Below, one piece after another: positions 20,519 through 29,875 of a stretch of DNA of 64,000 bases (the first letter of the stretch is position 1; every line of letters starts with the position of its first letter). A model generated the notes under the pieces. That model was not told the DNA's origin. It made no database searches and saw only the letters and a list, made by a program, of their open reading frames with translations. This DNA is from Paramagnetospirillum marisnigri. Its GTDB lineage: Bacteria; Pseudomonadota; Alphaproteobacteria; Rhodospirillales; Magnetospirillaceae. A program made the position numbers and the translations under genes. The stretch is taken from assembly GCF_001650715.1 (NCBI RefSeq), contig NZ_LWQT01000120.1:62001-126000 (forward strand), read 5' to 3'.

Positions 20519-21589
20519 TCAGACCCGGCCGATCATGGCCACCAAGATGCGCTCTGCCCGGTCCAGCCATGTGTGCCCAGCCTGGTAGGCGGGTAGGGCG
20601 GCGCGGGCCACGTCCCGCCAGTGATTGGCCCTGAGGGCCTGGTCGACAAGGTCACCGACCTGCCGGGGATCGTCGTAGAACAGGATGGACTCGCCATGGG
20701 TGAAATCCTGTTCCACGAAGGTCGAGCGGTTGGAGATCAGCGCCGCTCCTGCCGCCATGCCGTACCAGATGCGTTCATGCGACCCTTCGGGAAATTTCTG
20801 CGAGACATTGATCACCACCTTGGAGCGGCGCATCAGGGCCAGGCTCTCGGTGAAGGAGCGGTTGAAGCCGTGCCGCACGCAGCCATCCGGTAGGTGCCCG
20901 GCCACATCCTCCGGAACATGTCCGACCACGTGCAGGCCTGACTGGCGAATGCTGGACAGGGCGGCAAGGCGGGCACAACGCTGGGCCTCGTCGGTGGCCA
21001 GATTCAGCAGCCGCGCCAGTTCGTCGGCCTGACGGCTTCCCAGGGCGGCCACAAGCGACGGGAAGGGATCGATGGCTCCCCTGGCGGCGGCGCTTCCGAC
21101 CGCCAGGGCGACAGATTCCGATTCATCGAGGGCTGTGGTCGCGTCCAGGATATTGCCCACGAACAAGACGTCGATATCGCGCTCTCCTTCCAGCGCCGAG
21201 GCATCGGCGTTGGGGCCGCCATGGGGAATGAAGGCGGCGGGAGCCCGCAGATAGTCGGAGGCCCGGCAGTGCCCCTGGTCGATCAGTCCCAGCACGGTAC
21301 GGGTTCCCGTCTGAAGCAGTCGGGGATGGCTGACCGGATGATCGACCACCAGCGACAGCTTGGGGAAATCCCCGGTGTGGATCTTGCTGTTGACGTCGAT
21401 GGCGAAGGAGCCGGGATGGCGCATGGCCTCGTGGGGCAGGGCCGGTGGGGTGCCGTTTCCGAGCATGGTCAGAATGGCTGGCCTGCCAAGATCGTGGAAC
21501 GCCAGGGTAAGATCGGCGAGGAACCGGTTGACGGTGTCGGCGCTGTCCACATGGCCGAACAGCAGAATGGTTCCTGGCACTGTGATCAC
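20519..21589 (-). CDS. CgeB-like family 1 glycosyltransferase
   Basis: A 356-residue protein of the GT-B fold. The conserved C-terminal domain (about 230-320) carries SLALMRRSKVVINVSQKFPEGSHERIWYG-type sequence, the signature of CgeB and related glycosyltransferase family 1 proteins, and AAGAALIS with a downstream acidic FVEQDF. The N-terminal part is variable. There is no signal peptide, so it acts in the cytoplasm on an unknown acceptor, perhaps a surface glycan. It is a monocistron. Confidence 0.8.
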   Translation of the reverse strand: MITVPGTILLFGHVDSADTVNRFLADLTLAFHDLGRPAILTMLGNGTPPALPHEAMRHPGSFAIDVNSKIHTGDFPKLSLVVDHPVSHPRLLQTGTRTVLGLIDQGHCRASDYLRAPAAFIPHGGPNADASALEGERDIDVLFVGNILDATTALDESESVALAVGSAAARGAIDPFPSLVAALGSRQADELARLLNLATDEAQRCARLAALSSIRQSGLHVVGHVPEDVAGHLPDGCVRHGFNRSFTESLALMRRSKVVINVSQKFPEGSHERIWYGMAAGAALISNRSTFVEQDFTHGESILFYDDPRQVGDLVDQALRANHWRDVARAALPAYQAGHTWLDRAERILVAMIGRV

Positions 21590-21682
21590 TCCCCGTCAGG
21601 AAGGTCGAGCCCGGCAAGCCTGTGTCTACGACCTTTCTTTGGATATCATCACCCGAGGACGTCCAGTGGGAAAGCAGGAATT

Positions 21683-22072
21683 ATGATCCGAATCGACCAT
21701 CTCGACCATCTGGTGCTGACCGTGGCCAGCATCGAGAAAACCACTGTATTCTATGCCGATGTCCTGGGAATGGTGGTCGAGACCTTCGGCGGCGGGCGCA
21801 CCGCTTTGCGTTTCGGCAATCAGAAGATCAATCTGCATCAGGCGGGGCAGGAATTCGAGCCAAAGGCCAAGGCGCCGACACCGGGGTCCGGTGATCTCTG
21901 CTTTATCACCACGACCAAGTTGGAGGATGTCATTGCCCATCTTGCCCGGCTCGCCATTCCCATCGAGCAAGGCCCGGTGGAGCGGACGGGTGCGACAGGG
22001 AGAATCCGGTCGGTCTATATCCGTGATCCGGATGCCAATCTGATCGAGATTTCCAATCCCCTGGACGGTTGA
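21683..22072 (+). CDS. VOC-family (glyoxalase-like) protein
   Basis: A 129-residue vicinal-oxygen-chelate protein. It opens with IDHLDHLVLTVASIEKT and ends with DPDANLIEISNPL, so His6/His9 and Glu122 could be metal ligands. The ATG at 21683 with GGAA upstream was chosen. The substrate is unknown; VOC members include fosfomycin resistance enzymes, dioxygenases and lyases, and nothing here points to one. It is more distant from glyoxalase I than the gloA gene near the left end. Confidence 0.8.
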   Translation: MIRIDHLDHLVLTVASIEKTTVFYADVLGMVVETFGGGRTALRFGNQKINLHQAGQEFEPKAKAPTPGSGDLCFITTTKLEDVIAHLARLAIPIEQGPVERTGATGRIRSVYIRDPDANLIEISNPLDG

Positions 22073-22189
22073 AGGTCAGGCGACAGGCACGCCCCGCGTT
22101 AACAGCATGTTCACCGGGATTTGGTAGGGTAAATGAAACGGTCATCCTGTTTCGGGTGCCGTCGAACCGTCAGAATGACGGAGGCCGCC

Positions 22190-22339
22190 ATGATCCCGCG
22201 TCTGTTGCTCAGTCTTGTCGCCACGTATCTCGCCCTGGAAGGTTATTCCATCCTGACGGCACCGCCAGACTTGGTGCGCCAGGCTATCGCCAAGGCCCAG
22301 GAAAGCACGCGCGCCTTTCCCGAAGTGGATGTCGTATAG
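22190..22339 (+). CDS. Small membrane-associated hypothetical protein
   Basis: A 49-residue protein starting at ATG 22190 with GGAGG 6 bp before it. A hydrophobic segment (LLLSLVATYLALEGYSI, residues 4-20) looks like a membrane anchor or signal sequence, followed by a short amphipathic helix. No known family. It precedes the chemoreceptor-like gene by 71 bp. Confidence 0.5.
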   Translation: MIPRLLLSLVATYLALEGYSILTAPPDLVRQAIAKAQESTRAFPEVDVV

Positions 22340-22410
22340 GTAATGCAGAATTGCCAGCGAGTGGCGGTGGCCCTATCATTCGGGCGCACAGGGGCCGTGG
22401 TGACAGGTTC

Positions 22411-23136
22411 ATGATTGAGACGTTTGAGGGATCATCCGGCGACGGCGATGCCGTCTGGCGGAACAGCCTGCATGACCAAGCCGGGCGAACTTCCGATCTT
22501 TACGCCAATTGCGTGGGAGCCTACCACGCATTCGACAGCCTGCCGCGTCTGGTGGAAGGACTGCGTTTGCTGTCCATCAATGCCGGGCTGGTATCCGCCA
22601 GGGCAGGGGATTACGGCCGTTCCGTGCGGGTACTAACTCATTTCGCTACCGAATCGGTGGTTCGGCTGCACGAGGCCGTGCCCAAGATGCTGGCTCTGAA
22701 GCGCGACACTTATGAAACCGCGGCCGGGGTCATGCGGGCCATCAACGACATTGGCAAGCTGGAAGCGGCCGGGACCCTGATCCTGCGCAACTCGGGGCCG
22801 GAGGCTGCCGCGCTGATCCGGATGGGGGCGGCCTGGCGGTCGCGGGTACAGCATTTGGGGCGCGCGGCCGGGCATCTGGCTGCCACCAACGACCAGTTGG
22901 TGGCCATGGTCAAGGTGGCGCGGGAAGTCATGCTGCAAACCGAGCTGATCGCCGCCAATATCGCCATCGAGGCCACCTCGGCCGGCCCTTGGGAAGCGGA
23001 ATTGACGGCCATCGCCGACACCATCCGGGAAAAAGTCGACGAGTTGCGGACCATGGTGGACGAGGCGGGACGACGGCTGCGCAACGCCACCGAGACCATC
23101 GTCGGATTGGTGGCCTTCGGTCACAGGACACAATAA
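22411..23136 (+). CDS. Soluble chemoreceptor-like helical protein
   Basis: A 241-residue, almost wholly helical protein without a membrane span or PAS domain. Two internal segments resemble the hairpin tip of methyl-accepting chemotaxis proteins: LSINAGLVSARAGDYGRSVR (residues 54-73) and ELIAANIAIEATSAGPWEAE (178-197). The first retains the ARAGDYGR turn; the second keeps AIEA. It lacks the canonical GRGFAVVA string, so coupling to CheA/CheW is not assured. The next gene, 16 bp on, encodes a di-iron ODP-like protein, suggesting a joint signalling role. The ATG at 22411 is preferred over the longer frame. Confidence 0.65.
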   Translation: MIETFEGSSGDGDAVWRNSLHDQAGRTSDLYANCVGAYHAFDSLPRLVEGLRLLSINAGLVSARAGDYGRSVRVLTHFATESVVRLHEAVPKMLALKRDTYETAAGVMRAINDIGKLEAAGTLILRNSGPEAAALIRMGAAWRSRVQHLGRAAGHLAATNDQLVAMVKVAREVMLQTELIAANIAIEATSAGPWEAELTAIADTIREKVDELRTMVDEAGRRLRNATETIVGLVAFGHRTQ

Positions 23137-23152
23137 TGAAGGAACGGATGGG

Positions 23153-23926
23153 ATGAAGTGCACCGAGCTGTGGGCCGAGGGCGAGTACCGCTGGCTGGCT
23201 TTTGCCGATGACCCGGCCAAGCCGGAGAACGTCATCGACACCAACCAGTTGGTGGTGGTCGGCTCCCAAGGCTGCATGCTGATCGACCCGGGCGGAGTCG
23301 AGGTGTTTCCCGCCATGGTCGCCGCCGTCACCCAGGAAGTGCCGGTGGATACCATCCGCCATCTGTTTCTCAGCCACCAGGACCCCGACGTGTCGTCGGC
23401 GCTGCCGCTGTGGCGTCAGGTTTGCCGCGAAGACCTGACCACCCATGTATCGTGGATGTGGACCGGCTTTGTCAGCCATTTCGACCGTGAGGCCCGCTTT
23501 CACGCCATTCCCGATGAGGGGTGCGATATCCAGGTGTCGCCGGAAGTCTGGCTGAAGGTTCTGCCCGCTCATTACCTGCATTCACCGGGAAATTTCTCCA
23601 TCTACGACCCCAAGGCCAAGGTGCTGTTCTCCGGCGATATCGGGGCCGCTCTGGTGCCGCGCGAGCGCCGCTCGGGGATTTACGTCGAGGATTTCGCCAG
23701 CCATATTCAGTACATGGAAGCGTTTCATCGGCGCTGGATGGGATCGGCAGCGGCCCGCGACAAGTGGATTGCCATGGTCCGCCGTCTCGACGTGGATATC
23801 CTGGCCCCCCAGCATGGGCTGCTGTTCCGGGGTGCCGATGTGGGCCGTTTCCTCGATTGGCTCGGCGAGTTGCCTCTGGCGGGCGGACTGGACTCCTTCG
23901 ATCAGGCAACGGCCCGACTGGGTTGA
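23153..23926 (+). CDS. ODP-like di-iron metallo-beta-lactamase-fold protein
   Basis: A 257-residue protein of the metallo-beta-lactamase fold related to flavodiiron proteins, but lacking the flavodoxin domain. Candidate metal ligands are His75, Asp77 and Asp79 in the SHQDPDVSS motif, His143 in AHYLHSPGNF, Asp162 in FSGDIG and His221 in APQHG. This resembles oxygen-binding di-iron proteins (ODP) that serve as oxygen/iron sensors feeding chemotaxis in Treponema. The adjacent chemoreceptor-like gene supports that reading. Alternative: an oxidoreductase of unknown electron partner. Confidence 0.8.
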   Translation: MKCTELWAEGEYRWLAFADDPAKPENVIDTNQLVVVGSQGCMLIDPGGVEVFPAMVAAVTQEVPVDTIRHLFLSHQDPDVSSALPLWRQVCREDLTTHVSWMWTGFVSHFDREARFHAIPDEGCDIQVSPEVWLKVLPAHYLHSPGNFSIYDPKAKVLFSGDIGAALVPRERRSGIYVEDFASHIQYMEAFHRRWMGSAAARDKWIAMVRRLDVDILAPQHGLLFRGADVGRFLDWLGELPLAGGLDSFDQATARLG

Positions 23927-23975
23927 CAAGTGATCGCACGGGAAGCACTGTCAACGCATTGTTGACGGGGAAGTG

Positions 23976-24932
23976 ATGGATCTCTTCGACCAACTGAGCG
24001 AGGGGCGCGAGGAGAAGGCGCTGGACCGCCTGTCCTCCATGCTGGCCCAGTTCGAAGCCGAAAACGAAATTGAACAGGATCTGGCGCTGGAGCGGGCCTC
24101 GGCCTATTGCGACCGCGAATGGGGAAGCTACGCCGCCGGGCTTGAGGCCCTGGCTCTCCGTGTCGAAAGCCGGGGCAACGGTTCGGTGGATGCGTCGCTG
24201 GAAGCGCTTCGTCTGCGCGAGGAGGCCGACAATCCCGGCGGGATCATCGCTGCCATCCGCCGCCGCCGGAACCGCGAGCGCGGCCAATTGAGCGAGCGCG
24301 AAACCGTGATCGCCCTCTATGGCTCGGAAGAAGCCGTGGCGGCGCCGACGGCATTCGAATCCGTCTTCATCCATGCCTGCGACCATTTGCGTGATGGGGC
24401 CTCGGACTCCGACGATCCCTTCCTGCCCCTGGCGGGATGGAGCCTGGCCTGGCACGATCTGCCGCCATCGCTGCGCCAGGCGGTGTCGGGCGCCTATCCG
24501 CTTCCCGGAACCGTTCAGGCCGCCCGCGATGAATGCCTGCGATGGGAAACCCGCCTGCGTCATCTGGAACTGCTGTTCGGCTGCCCCGGTTCCGGCATCC
24601 TGCCCACCGCCTGCGCCGCCCGGCGTAAGCTGGTGGAGGAGATGTGGCGCAAGGACCTGGCCGCCGCCAGCCTGGAGGACTTCGCCGCCCGCCTGGACTA
24701 CTGGGCGGAGCGGGGAGGCGAGGACGGCACCGGCTATGTCGTGCTGCGGCGTGATCTTCCGGTGGTGACGGCCACCCTCGCGGTGGCCAGCCCCAGGGAA
24801 AGCACCAAGGACCGTGCCCGACGCCTCAAATCCGAGAATCCGGACTGGTCGCTGGCCCGTATCGGCAAGCAGCTCGGCATTTCCCGTCAGGCGGTGCACA
24901 AGCATCTGAAAGGGTTCACCCTACCGGTATGA
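23976..24932 (+). CDS. Hypothetical protein with C-terminal helix-turn-helix
   Basis: A 318-residue protein. The N-terminal 240 residues are helical, Glu/Arg-rich and unassigned. The C-terminus (about 285-315) contains WSLARIGKQLGISRQAVHKHLKG, a classic helix-turn-helix, so it likely binds DNA. It begins with ATG at 23976 and follows the ODP-like gene by about 50 bp. A direct repeat with CAACGCATTGTTGAC lies just upstream, possibly an operator. Regulated genes are unknown. Confidence 0.65.
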   Translation: MDLFDQLSEGREEKALDRLSSMLAQFEAENEIEQDLALERASAYCDREWGSYAAGLEALALRVESRGNGSVDASLEALRLREEADNPGGIIAAIRRRRNRERGQLSERETVIALYGSEEAVAAPTAFESVFIHACDHLRDGASDSDDPFLPLAGWSLAWHDLPPSLRQAVSGAYPLPGTVQAARDECLRWETRLRHLELLFGCPGSGILPTACAARRKLVEEMWRKDLAAASLEDFAARLDYWAERGGEDGTGYVVLRRDLPVVTATLAVASPRESTKDRARRLKSENPDWSLARIGKQLGISRQAVHKHLKGFTLPV

Positions 24933-24998
24933 CCGATTGGCGGCGAGATGGAAGCCCTGTATGCTCGCTAAATCGGCTTTCACTTACCGGATTACGCC

Positions 24999-25586
24999 AT
25001 GTACCGCTCCGCTTTCGTCCTTCTTGTCACCGCCTTGGTGTCGAGTCCGGCCTCGGCCCAGCTTCTGGACGTGCTGACCGCCCCCAAGACCCTGATCGAA
25101 CGGGCCGCCGAAGCCCGCTCCATGGGGGATATTGCCAGCGACAACGCCATTGTGGTCAAGGTCAACGCCGCCATGGCCCGTCAGGGCACCATCGCGGCCG
25201 CCACCGAAATCTATGAACAGCGCCTGCTGGTGACGGGGTTGTTCGATGACAAGGCCAAGTTCGAGGCGTTTCAGCGCGACGTGAAGGCGGTGGAGGGGGT
25301 GAAGAAGCTTTACTGGCACGCCCTCTATTTGCCCGAGACCGACCCCAAGCGGAAGGGAATGCCCAGTTGGAGCGACACCCTGGCCCTGACCACCAAGGCC
25401 CAGGTGAGGCTGACCAAGGCGATCGGTGGACGCTATGTCAATTTCCGCATCGCCGCGGATTCCCATGGCACCCTCTATGTCATCGGCCGCGCCTACACCA
25501 AGGACGAGGCCAATAGCGTGATCGCCGCCCTCAAGGACGGTGATGGCGTCAAGAAAGTCGTCAACTACATGGATGTGAGGCCCTGA
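24999..25586 (+). CDS. Periplasmic BON-domain protein
   Basis: A 195-residue secreted protein: a signal peptide with cleavage near SSPASAQ (about residue 20), followed by two BON-like modules (residues about 50-110 and 130-190). The modules show the pattern of conserved Gly and hydrophobic positions, for example LVTGLFDDKAKFEAFQRDVK and YVIGRAYTKDEANSVIAALK. BON proteins associate with membranes or phospholipid and help maintain the envelope. It lies 2 bp before a small membrane protein gene and upstream of the exporter, so these may share a transcript. Confidence 0.8.
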   Translation: MYRSAFVLLVTALVSSPASAQLLDVLTAPKTLIERAAEARSMGDIASDNAIVVKVNAAMARQGTIAAATEIYEQRLLVTGLFDDKAKFEAFQRDVKAVEGVKKLYWHALYLPETDPKRKGMPSWSDTLALTTKAQVRLTKAIGGRYVNFRIAADSHGTLYVIGRAYTKDEANSVIAALKDGDGVKKVVNYMDVRP

Positions 25587-25588
25587 TC

Positions 25589-25822
25589 ATGGCCCAACGC
25601 CTACCCCGTCACGTCATCGGTGCCATCAGCGTCGCCATCGGTTTCTTCGGCGGTATCGCCATGCTGCTGATCCTGCCCCAGAAATTTGGTGTTTCACCGA
25701 AGCTGACCGGCTTCATGGCCCTGGCCGTCTGGATCGCGTCCACCTGGGTGTTCTGGACCGGCGGCAAAGAAAAAAAGGGAGAAACCGAGACGGCACCGCC
25801 GCCGCCCGCCGGAGAGTCATGA
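25589..25822 (+). CDS. Small two-span membrane protein
   Basis: A 77-residue protein with two hydrophobic helices, about residues 9-29 (VIGAISVAIGFFGGIAMLLI) and 38-56 (LTGFMALAVWIASTWVFWTG), then a Lys/Glu/Pro-rich soluble tail. No family recognised. It sits between the BON protein gene and the DMT-type exporter gene, all in the same direction, with only a few bases between, so probably one operon. Confidence 0.6.
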   Translation: MAQRLPRHVIGAISVAIGFFGGIAMLLILPQKFGVSPKLTGFMALAVWIASTWVFWTGGKEKKGETETAPPPPAGES

Positions 25823-25825
25823 GGC

Positions 25826-26704
25826 ATGCGTGATCACGCCTGGACCCGCGCCATGCCGGGCGTCTTCGTGCTGTTGTGGAGCACGGGGTTCATCGGTGCA
25901 AAATATGGACTTCCCTATATCGAGCCCTTCACCTTCCTGGTGCTGCGCTTTGTCATCGTCGTGGCCCTGCTGGGGGTGGCCATCGGGATCGCCCGCGCCC
26001 CATGGCCGCGCGATCCGGGCCTGATCCTGCATCTCTCGGTATCCGGCCTGCTGGTCCATGCCATCTATCTCGGCGGGGTCTTCTCCGCCATTCGGCATGG
26101 GGTGCCCTCGGGACTGGTGGCATTGGTGGCCGGTCTGCAGCCACTGCTGACCGCCGCCGTTGTCGGGCCGCTGCTGGGGGAGCGGGTAGGGGGCAAGCAA
26201 TGGCTGGGCCTCACCCTGGGGCTGGTGGGGGTGGCCATGGTCCTGTCAACCCGGCTAACGGGCCTCGGCTTCGATACTTTCGGCTGGGATGGCATGGCCT
26301 TTGCCATTGCCGCCCTGGTGGGAATCACCGCCGGAACCCTCTACCAGAAACGTTTCTGCACCGGAATGGATCTCCGCACCGGCACCATGGTGCAGTATTT
26401 GGCGGCTCTGGCCGCTGTCGCCCCCGCGGCTTTTGCCCTGGAAACCATGGAAATCCGCTGGACGCTCCCCTTTGTCCTGGCGCTGGCCTGGTTGGTGCTG
26501 GTTCTGTCGCTGGGCGCCATCAGCCTACTGATGACCTTGATCCGCCTGGGAGAGGCGGCGAAAGTGGCCAGCTTCTTCTATCTGGTGCCACCCATGACCG
26601 CCATCCTGGCTTTCCTGCTGTTCGACGAGGCGTTGACGCCCCTGGCGCTGGCCGGAATGGCCGCCACGGCGGTGGGCGTCGCCCTGGTTGTGCGACAGAA
26701 ATGA
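25826..26704 (+). CDS. EamA/DMT-superfamily exporter
   Basis: A 292-residue inner-membrane protein with ten predicted helices in two EamA repeats (about 5-140 and 155-290). Typical sequence elements are the LVHAIYLGGVFSAIRHG segment and the end PMTAILAFLLFDEALTPLALAG. Members export amino acids, metabolites or drugs; the substrate cannot be inferred here. It converges with argE. Confidence 0.85.
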   Translation: MRDHAWTRAMPGVFVLLWSTGFIGAKYGLPYIEPFTFLVLRFVIVVALLGVAIGIARAPWPRDPGLILHLSVSGLLVHAIYLGGVFSAIRHGVPSGLVALVAGLQPLLTAAVVGPLLGERVGGKQWLGLTLGLVGVAMVLSTRLTGLGFDTFGWDGMAFAIAALVGITAGTLYQKRFCTGMDLRTGTMVQYLAALAAVAPAAFALETMEIRWTLPFVLALAWLVLVLSLGAISLLMTLIRLGEAAKVASFFYLVPPMTAILAFLLFDEALTPLALAGMAATAVGVALVVRQK

Positions 26705-26708
26705 TTCC

Positions 26709-27842
26709 CTAGCGCTGGCTCATCCAGTCGGCCAGACGGCGCAGGAAGCTCTCGCACTGGGCCACCTGATCCAAGGTGATGAATTCATCAGGTTTGTGGG
26801 CCTGCAGGATGCTGCCGGGGCCGCAGACCACGGCGGGAATGCCCGCCCGCTGAAACAGCCCGGCCTCGGTGGTGAAGGCCACTTTGCTGGTGTCGTTGTT
26901 GCCGGTCAGGGCACAGACCAGGGCCACCGCCTCGTGGTCGGCGGGCATGTCGAGGCCATCGGTGGTGTTGTGTTCATCCAGCATGATCCCGGCCTCGGGC
27001 GACACATCGAGCATTTCCGGCACCAGATCCTGGGCCCAGCCGCGCATCTCGGCCATCAGGCTTTCCGGATCATGGGCGGGCAGGTTGCGGATCTCGAATT
27101 CGAAGTCGCAACTGCGGGGAACGATGTTCAGCGCCGTTCCGCCCCGGATGGTGCCGGTATGAATGGTGGTGTAGGGGGGCTGGTAATCGAAGTCGAAGGG
27201 GCCGGTCTCGCGGATGCGGCGCTGCAGACCGCGCAGCCGCGCCACCAGATCGGCAGCGATTTCCACCGCGTTGACGCCCTTGTGATTGAGGGCGGAATGG
27301 CACTCATGTCCCTCCACATGGCAACGCACGCTTTTTTTGCCCTTGTGGCCGATGATGGGCTTCATCTCCGTGGGCTCGCCGACGATGCACAGGCGGGGAG
27401 GGACGGCCAATCCAGCCAAATCGTCGATCAGGCGACGAACCCCAAGGCAGCCGATTTCCTCATCGTAGGAAAAGGCGAAATGCACCGGCATGGCAAGGTC
27501 GCGGGCGGCGAATTCCGGGGCCAGGGCCAGGCAGACGGCGATAAAACTCTTCATGTCGGCGGTGCCGCGCCCCACAAGCCTGTCGTCCAGGCGAACCAGG
27601 GAAAACGGATCGGCGCTCCAGTCCTGGCCGTCCACCGGAACCACGTCCGAATGGCCGGACAGCACCACTCCGGGACGGTCCGCGGGACCAATGGTGGCAA
27701 ACAGATTGGCTTTCTGGCGGCTGTCGTCCCAGGTCAAGCGGATGTCGGCCCCGAGCGCGGACAAGACATCGGCAGCAAAGTCTATTAACTTCAAATTAGT
27801 CTTGTAGCTCGTAGTGTCGAACGCTACTAGATGTTCGATCAT
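26709..27842 (-). CDS. argE: Acetylornithine deacetylase
   Basis: An M20 metallopeptidase-family enzyme releasing ornithine from N-acetylornithine. The LSGHSDVVPV motif (metal His/Asp), GRGTADMKSF (bridging Asp) and YDEEIGCLG (catalytic Glu) are complete, as are GEPTEMKP and the C-terminal AHKPDEFI block. The ATG at 27842 gives 377 residues; a TTG at 27884, which would add 14 residues, is equally possible. The gene is divergent from the type I secretion operon; the 287-bp gap between them shows no further gene. Confidence 0.92.
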   Translation of the reverse strand: MIEHLVAFDTTSYKTNLKLIDFAADVLSALGADIRLTWDDSRQKANLFATIGPADRPGVVLSGHSDVVPVDGQDWSADPFSLVRLDDRLVGRGTADMKSFIAVCLALAPEFAARDLAMPVHFAFSYDEEIGCLGVRRLIDDLAGLAVPPRLCIVGEPTEMKPIIGHKGKKSVRCHVEGHECHSALNHKGVNAVEIAADLVARLRGLQRRIRETGPFDFDYQPPYTTIHTGTIRGGTALNIVPRSCDFEFEIRNLPAHDPESLMAEMRGWAQDLVPEMLDVSPEAGIMLDEHNTTDGLDMPADHEAVALVCALTGNNDTSKVAFTTEAGLFQRAGIPAVVCGPGSILQAHKPDEFITLDQVAQCESFLRRLADWMSQR

Positions 27843-28129
27843 CTCGATGCTGGAAAAGTGTTGCGCCGCTGGATGTCTGATCAAGGACAGGGTCTCTCGC
27901 TGAAGGGCCGTCGGCCAAAAATCCCGGGGACAATCCCGGGCGCTTTGTCTTGCCATCATACGGTGGCTTTGGGACGAGGCACCAGTCATTGCGCGCAGGT
28001 TATTCCCAATCGGCTATGGTCGCGCGACAGGGGCACCGCTATTGTTGGGCCATCGGGCTGCCGCGGATTTCCGCGATCCCGCCTTGTTGAAGCAGGGAGC
28101 GTGGGGGATGTCCCCCATGTGGCGATGTG

Positions 28130-29875
28130 ATGGCGGATACCGGCGCGGAAACGCGGAATGGCGCCCAGGAGGCCCCGGTCAGCATCGCCTCGCTGTCAAC
28201 GCTGCGCAACAACATGATCGACCTTACCTTGGGGTCGGTATTCCTCAATATCCTGGGCCTGGCCCTGCCCATGGCGCTGCTGCAGGTCTACGACCGCATC
28301 CTGCCCAACAGTTCCGTTGGCACCATGTTTCTGTTGATGGGCGGCGTGCTCGGGGCGTTGTTGCTGGAATCCACCCTGAATTTCTGTCGCTCCTACGTTA
28401 CCGGCTGGGTTGGCGCCAAGTTCGAGCACAAGGCCGGCTGTACCGCGCTTGACCGTCTGGTCATGGCGGGCATCGACGATTTCGAAAAGGACGGGTCGGG
28501 TGCTCATCTGGAACGCATGGGATCGCTGTCCATGGTGCGCGAATTCTATGCGGGCCAGGCCATTCTGACCCTGCTGGATCTCCCCTTCGCCATTCTCTAT
28601 CTGGGACTGGTGGCCATGATGGGCGGCTGGCTGGTGATGGTACCGCTCGTCATCCTGGTGGCCTTCGCCGTTACCGCCATCGTGATCGGCACAAGGTTGC
28701 GCGGTTCGCTGCAAAAGCGCATGACCGCCGACGACCGCCGGTTCAACTTCATCATCGAGGTTCTGGGGGGCATCCACAGCGTCAAGGCCTTCGCCATGGA
28801 AGCCCAGATGGTGCGGCGCTACGAGCGCCTGCAGGAGGCCTGTGCCGAGGGGTCGTATCGCGTCGCCCTGAATAGTTCCACCGCCATGGGCATCTCCTCG
28901 TTCTTCTCCCAGGCCACGACCATCGCGGTCGCCATGGCGGGCGCCTTCGTTGTGATCCAGGGGGAGATGACCACCGGCGGCCTGGCCGCCTGCTCCATGC
29001 TGGCCGGTCGGGCCATGAACCCTCTGCAGAAGGCGCTGGGTGTGTGGACCCGTTTCCAGTCCTTCATGCTGGCCCGCCATCGCCTGTCGGAGCTGTTCAA
29101 ACTGAACCCAGAAGCCCCCAAGGGCCTGCCCAAGGTGGGGCAGATCAAGGGGGCGCTGGAATTCGACAATGTCAGTTTCCGCTACGGCGAGAAGCTACCC
29201 TATATCGTCAAGGACGCTTCCATCGCCATCAAGGAGGGCGAGTGCATCGTCATTTCGGCGGGCAACGGCGCCGGCAAGACGACGTTGCTGACCCTGATGC
29301 AGGGCACCCTTCGCCCCACCCAAGGACGCCTGCTCATCGACGGCGAACCCGCGTCCCAGTACGAGCCGCAAAGCCTGCGTGACCAAGTGGCCTATCTGCC
29401 GCAGATGGGCGAGTTGTTCCAGGGCACCATTCTCCAGAACATCACCATGTTCCGGAAGGAATTCGACGACGTCGCGGTAGAGACCGCGGGATTACTGGGT
29501 TTGGACGAAGTGGTGGCCACCATGGCCCTGGGCTTCGATACGCCGGTCGGCGACGGCGCCTATGACTCGCTGCCGCGCGGCATCAAGCAGCGTATCGCCA
29601 TCGCCCGCGCCCTGGTCAACAATCCCCGCATCGTGCTGTTCGACGAGGCCAATACGGCGGTGGACGCCACCGGCGACAATTATCTTCGTGTCTGGCTGGA
29701 AAGAGCCAAGGGCAAGCGAACCCTGGTCCTGGTCACCGCCCGCCCAAGCCTGGCCAAGATGGCGGACCGGATCTTCGAACTGGACCGGGGAGAACTTCGC
29801 CTCAAGCCGCCGCGCGAGGATCGTGCCCCGGTGCAGGCCCCCGGCGGCCTTTTGCCGCAGGGGGGCGTGCCATGA
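28130..29875 (+). CDS. Type I secretion ABC transporter subunit with degenerate ATPase
   Basis: An inner-membrane exporter half with six transmembrane helices (residues 30-310) and an ABC domain (340-560). Nucleotide-binding features are eroded: the P-loop at 378-385 is AGNGAGKT with Ala for the first Gly, the signature LSGGQ is SLPRGIKQ (481-488), and the switch His is Ala538. Walker B FDEA is intact. It overlaps the second ABC gene by 4 bp, so the two likely form a heterodimer. A short GGGGGATGTCCCCC hairpin lies just before the start and may affect translation. Confidence 0.88.
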   Translation: MADTGAETRNGAQEAPVSIASLSTLRNNMIDLTLGSVFLNILGLALPMALLQVYDRILPNSSVGTMFLLMGGVLGALLLESTLNFCRSYVTGWVGAKFEHKAGCTALDRLVMAGIDDFEKDGSGAHLERMGSLSMVREFYAGQAILTLLDLPFAILYLGLVAMMGGWLVMVPLVILVAFAVTAIVIGTRLRGSLQKRMTADDRRFNFIIEVLGGIHSVKAFAMEAQMVRRYERLQEACAEGSYRVALNSSTAMGISSFFSQATTIAVAMAGAFVVIQGEMTTGGLAACSMLAGRAMNPLQKALGVWTRFQSFMLARHRLSELFKLNPEAPKGLPKVGQIKGALEFDNVSFRYGEKLPYIVKDASIAIKEGECIVISAGNGAGKTTLLTLMQGTLRPTQGRLLIDGEPASQYEPQSLRDQVAYLPQMGELFQGTILQNITMFRKEFDDVAVETAGLLGLDEVVATMALGFDTPVGDGAYDSLPRGIKQRIAIARALVNNPRIVLFDEANTAVDATGDNYLRVWLERAKGKRTLVLVTARPSLAKMADRIFELDRGELRLKPPREDRAPVQAPGGLLPQGGVP

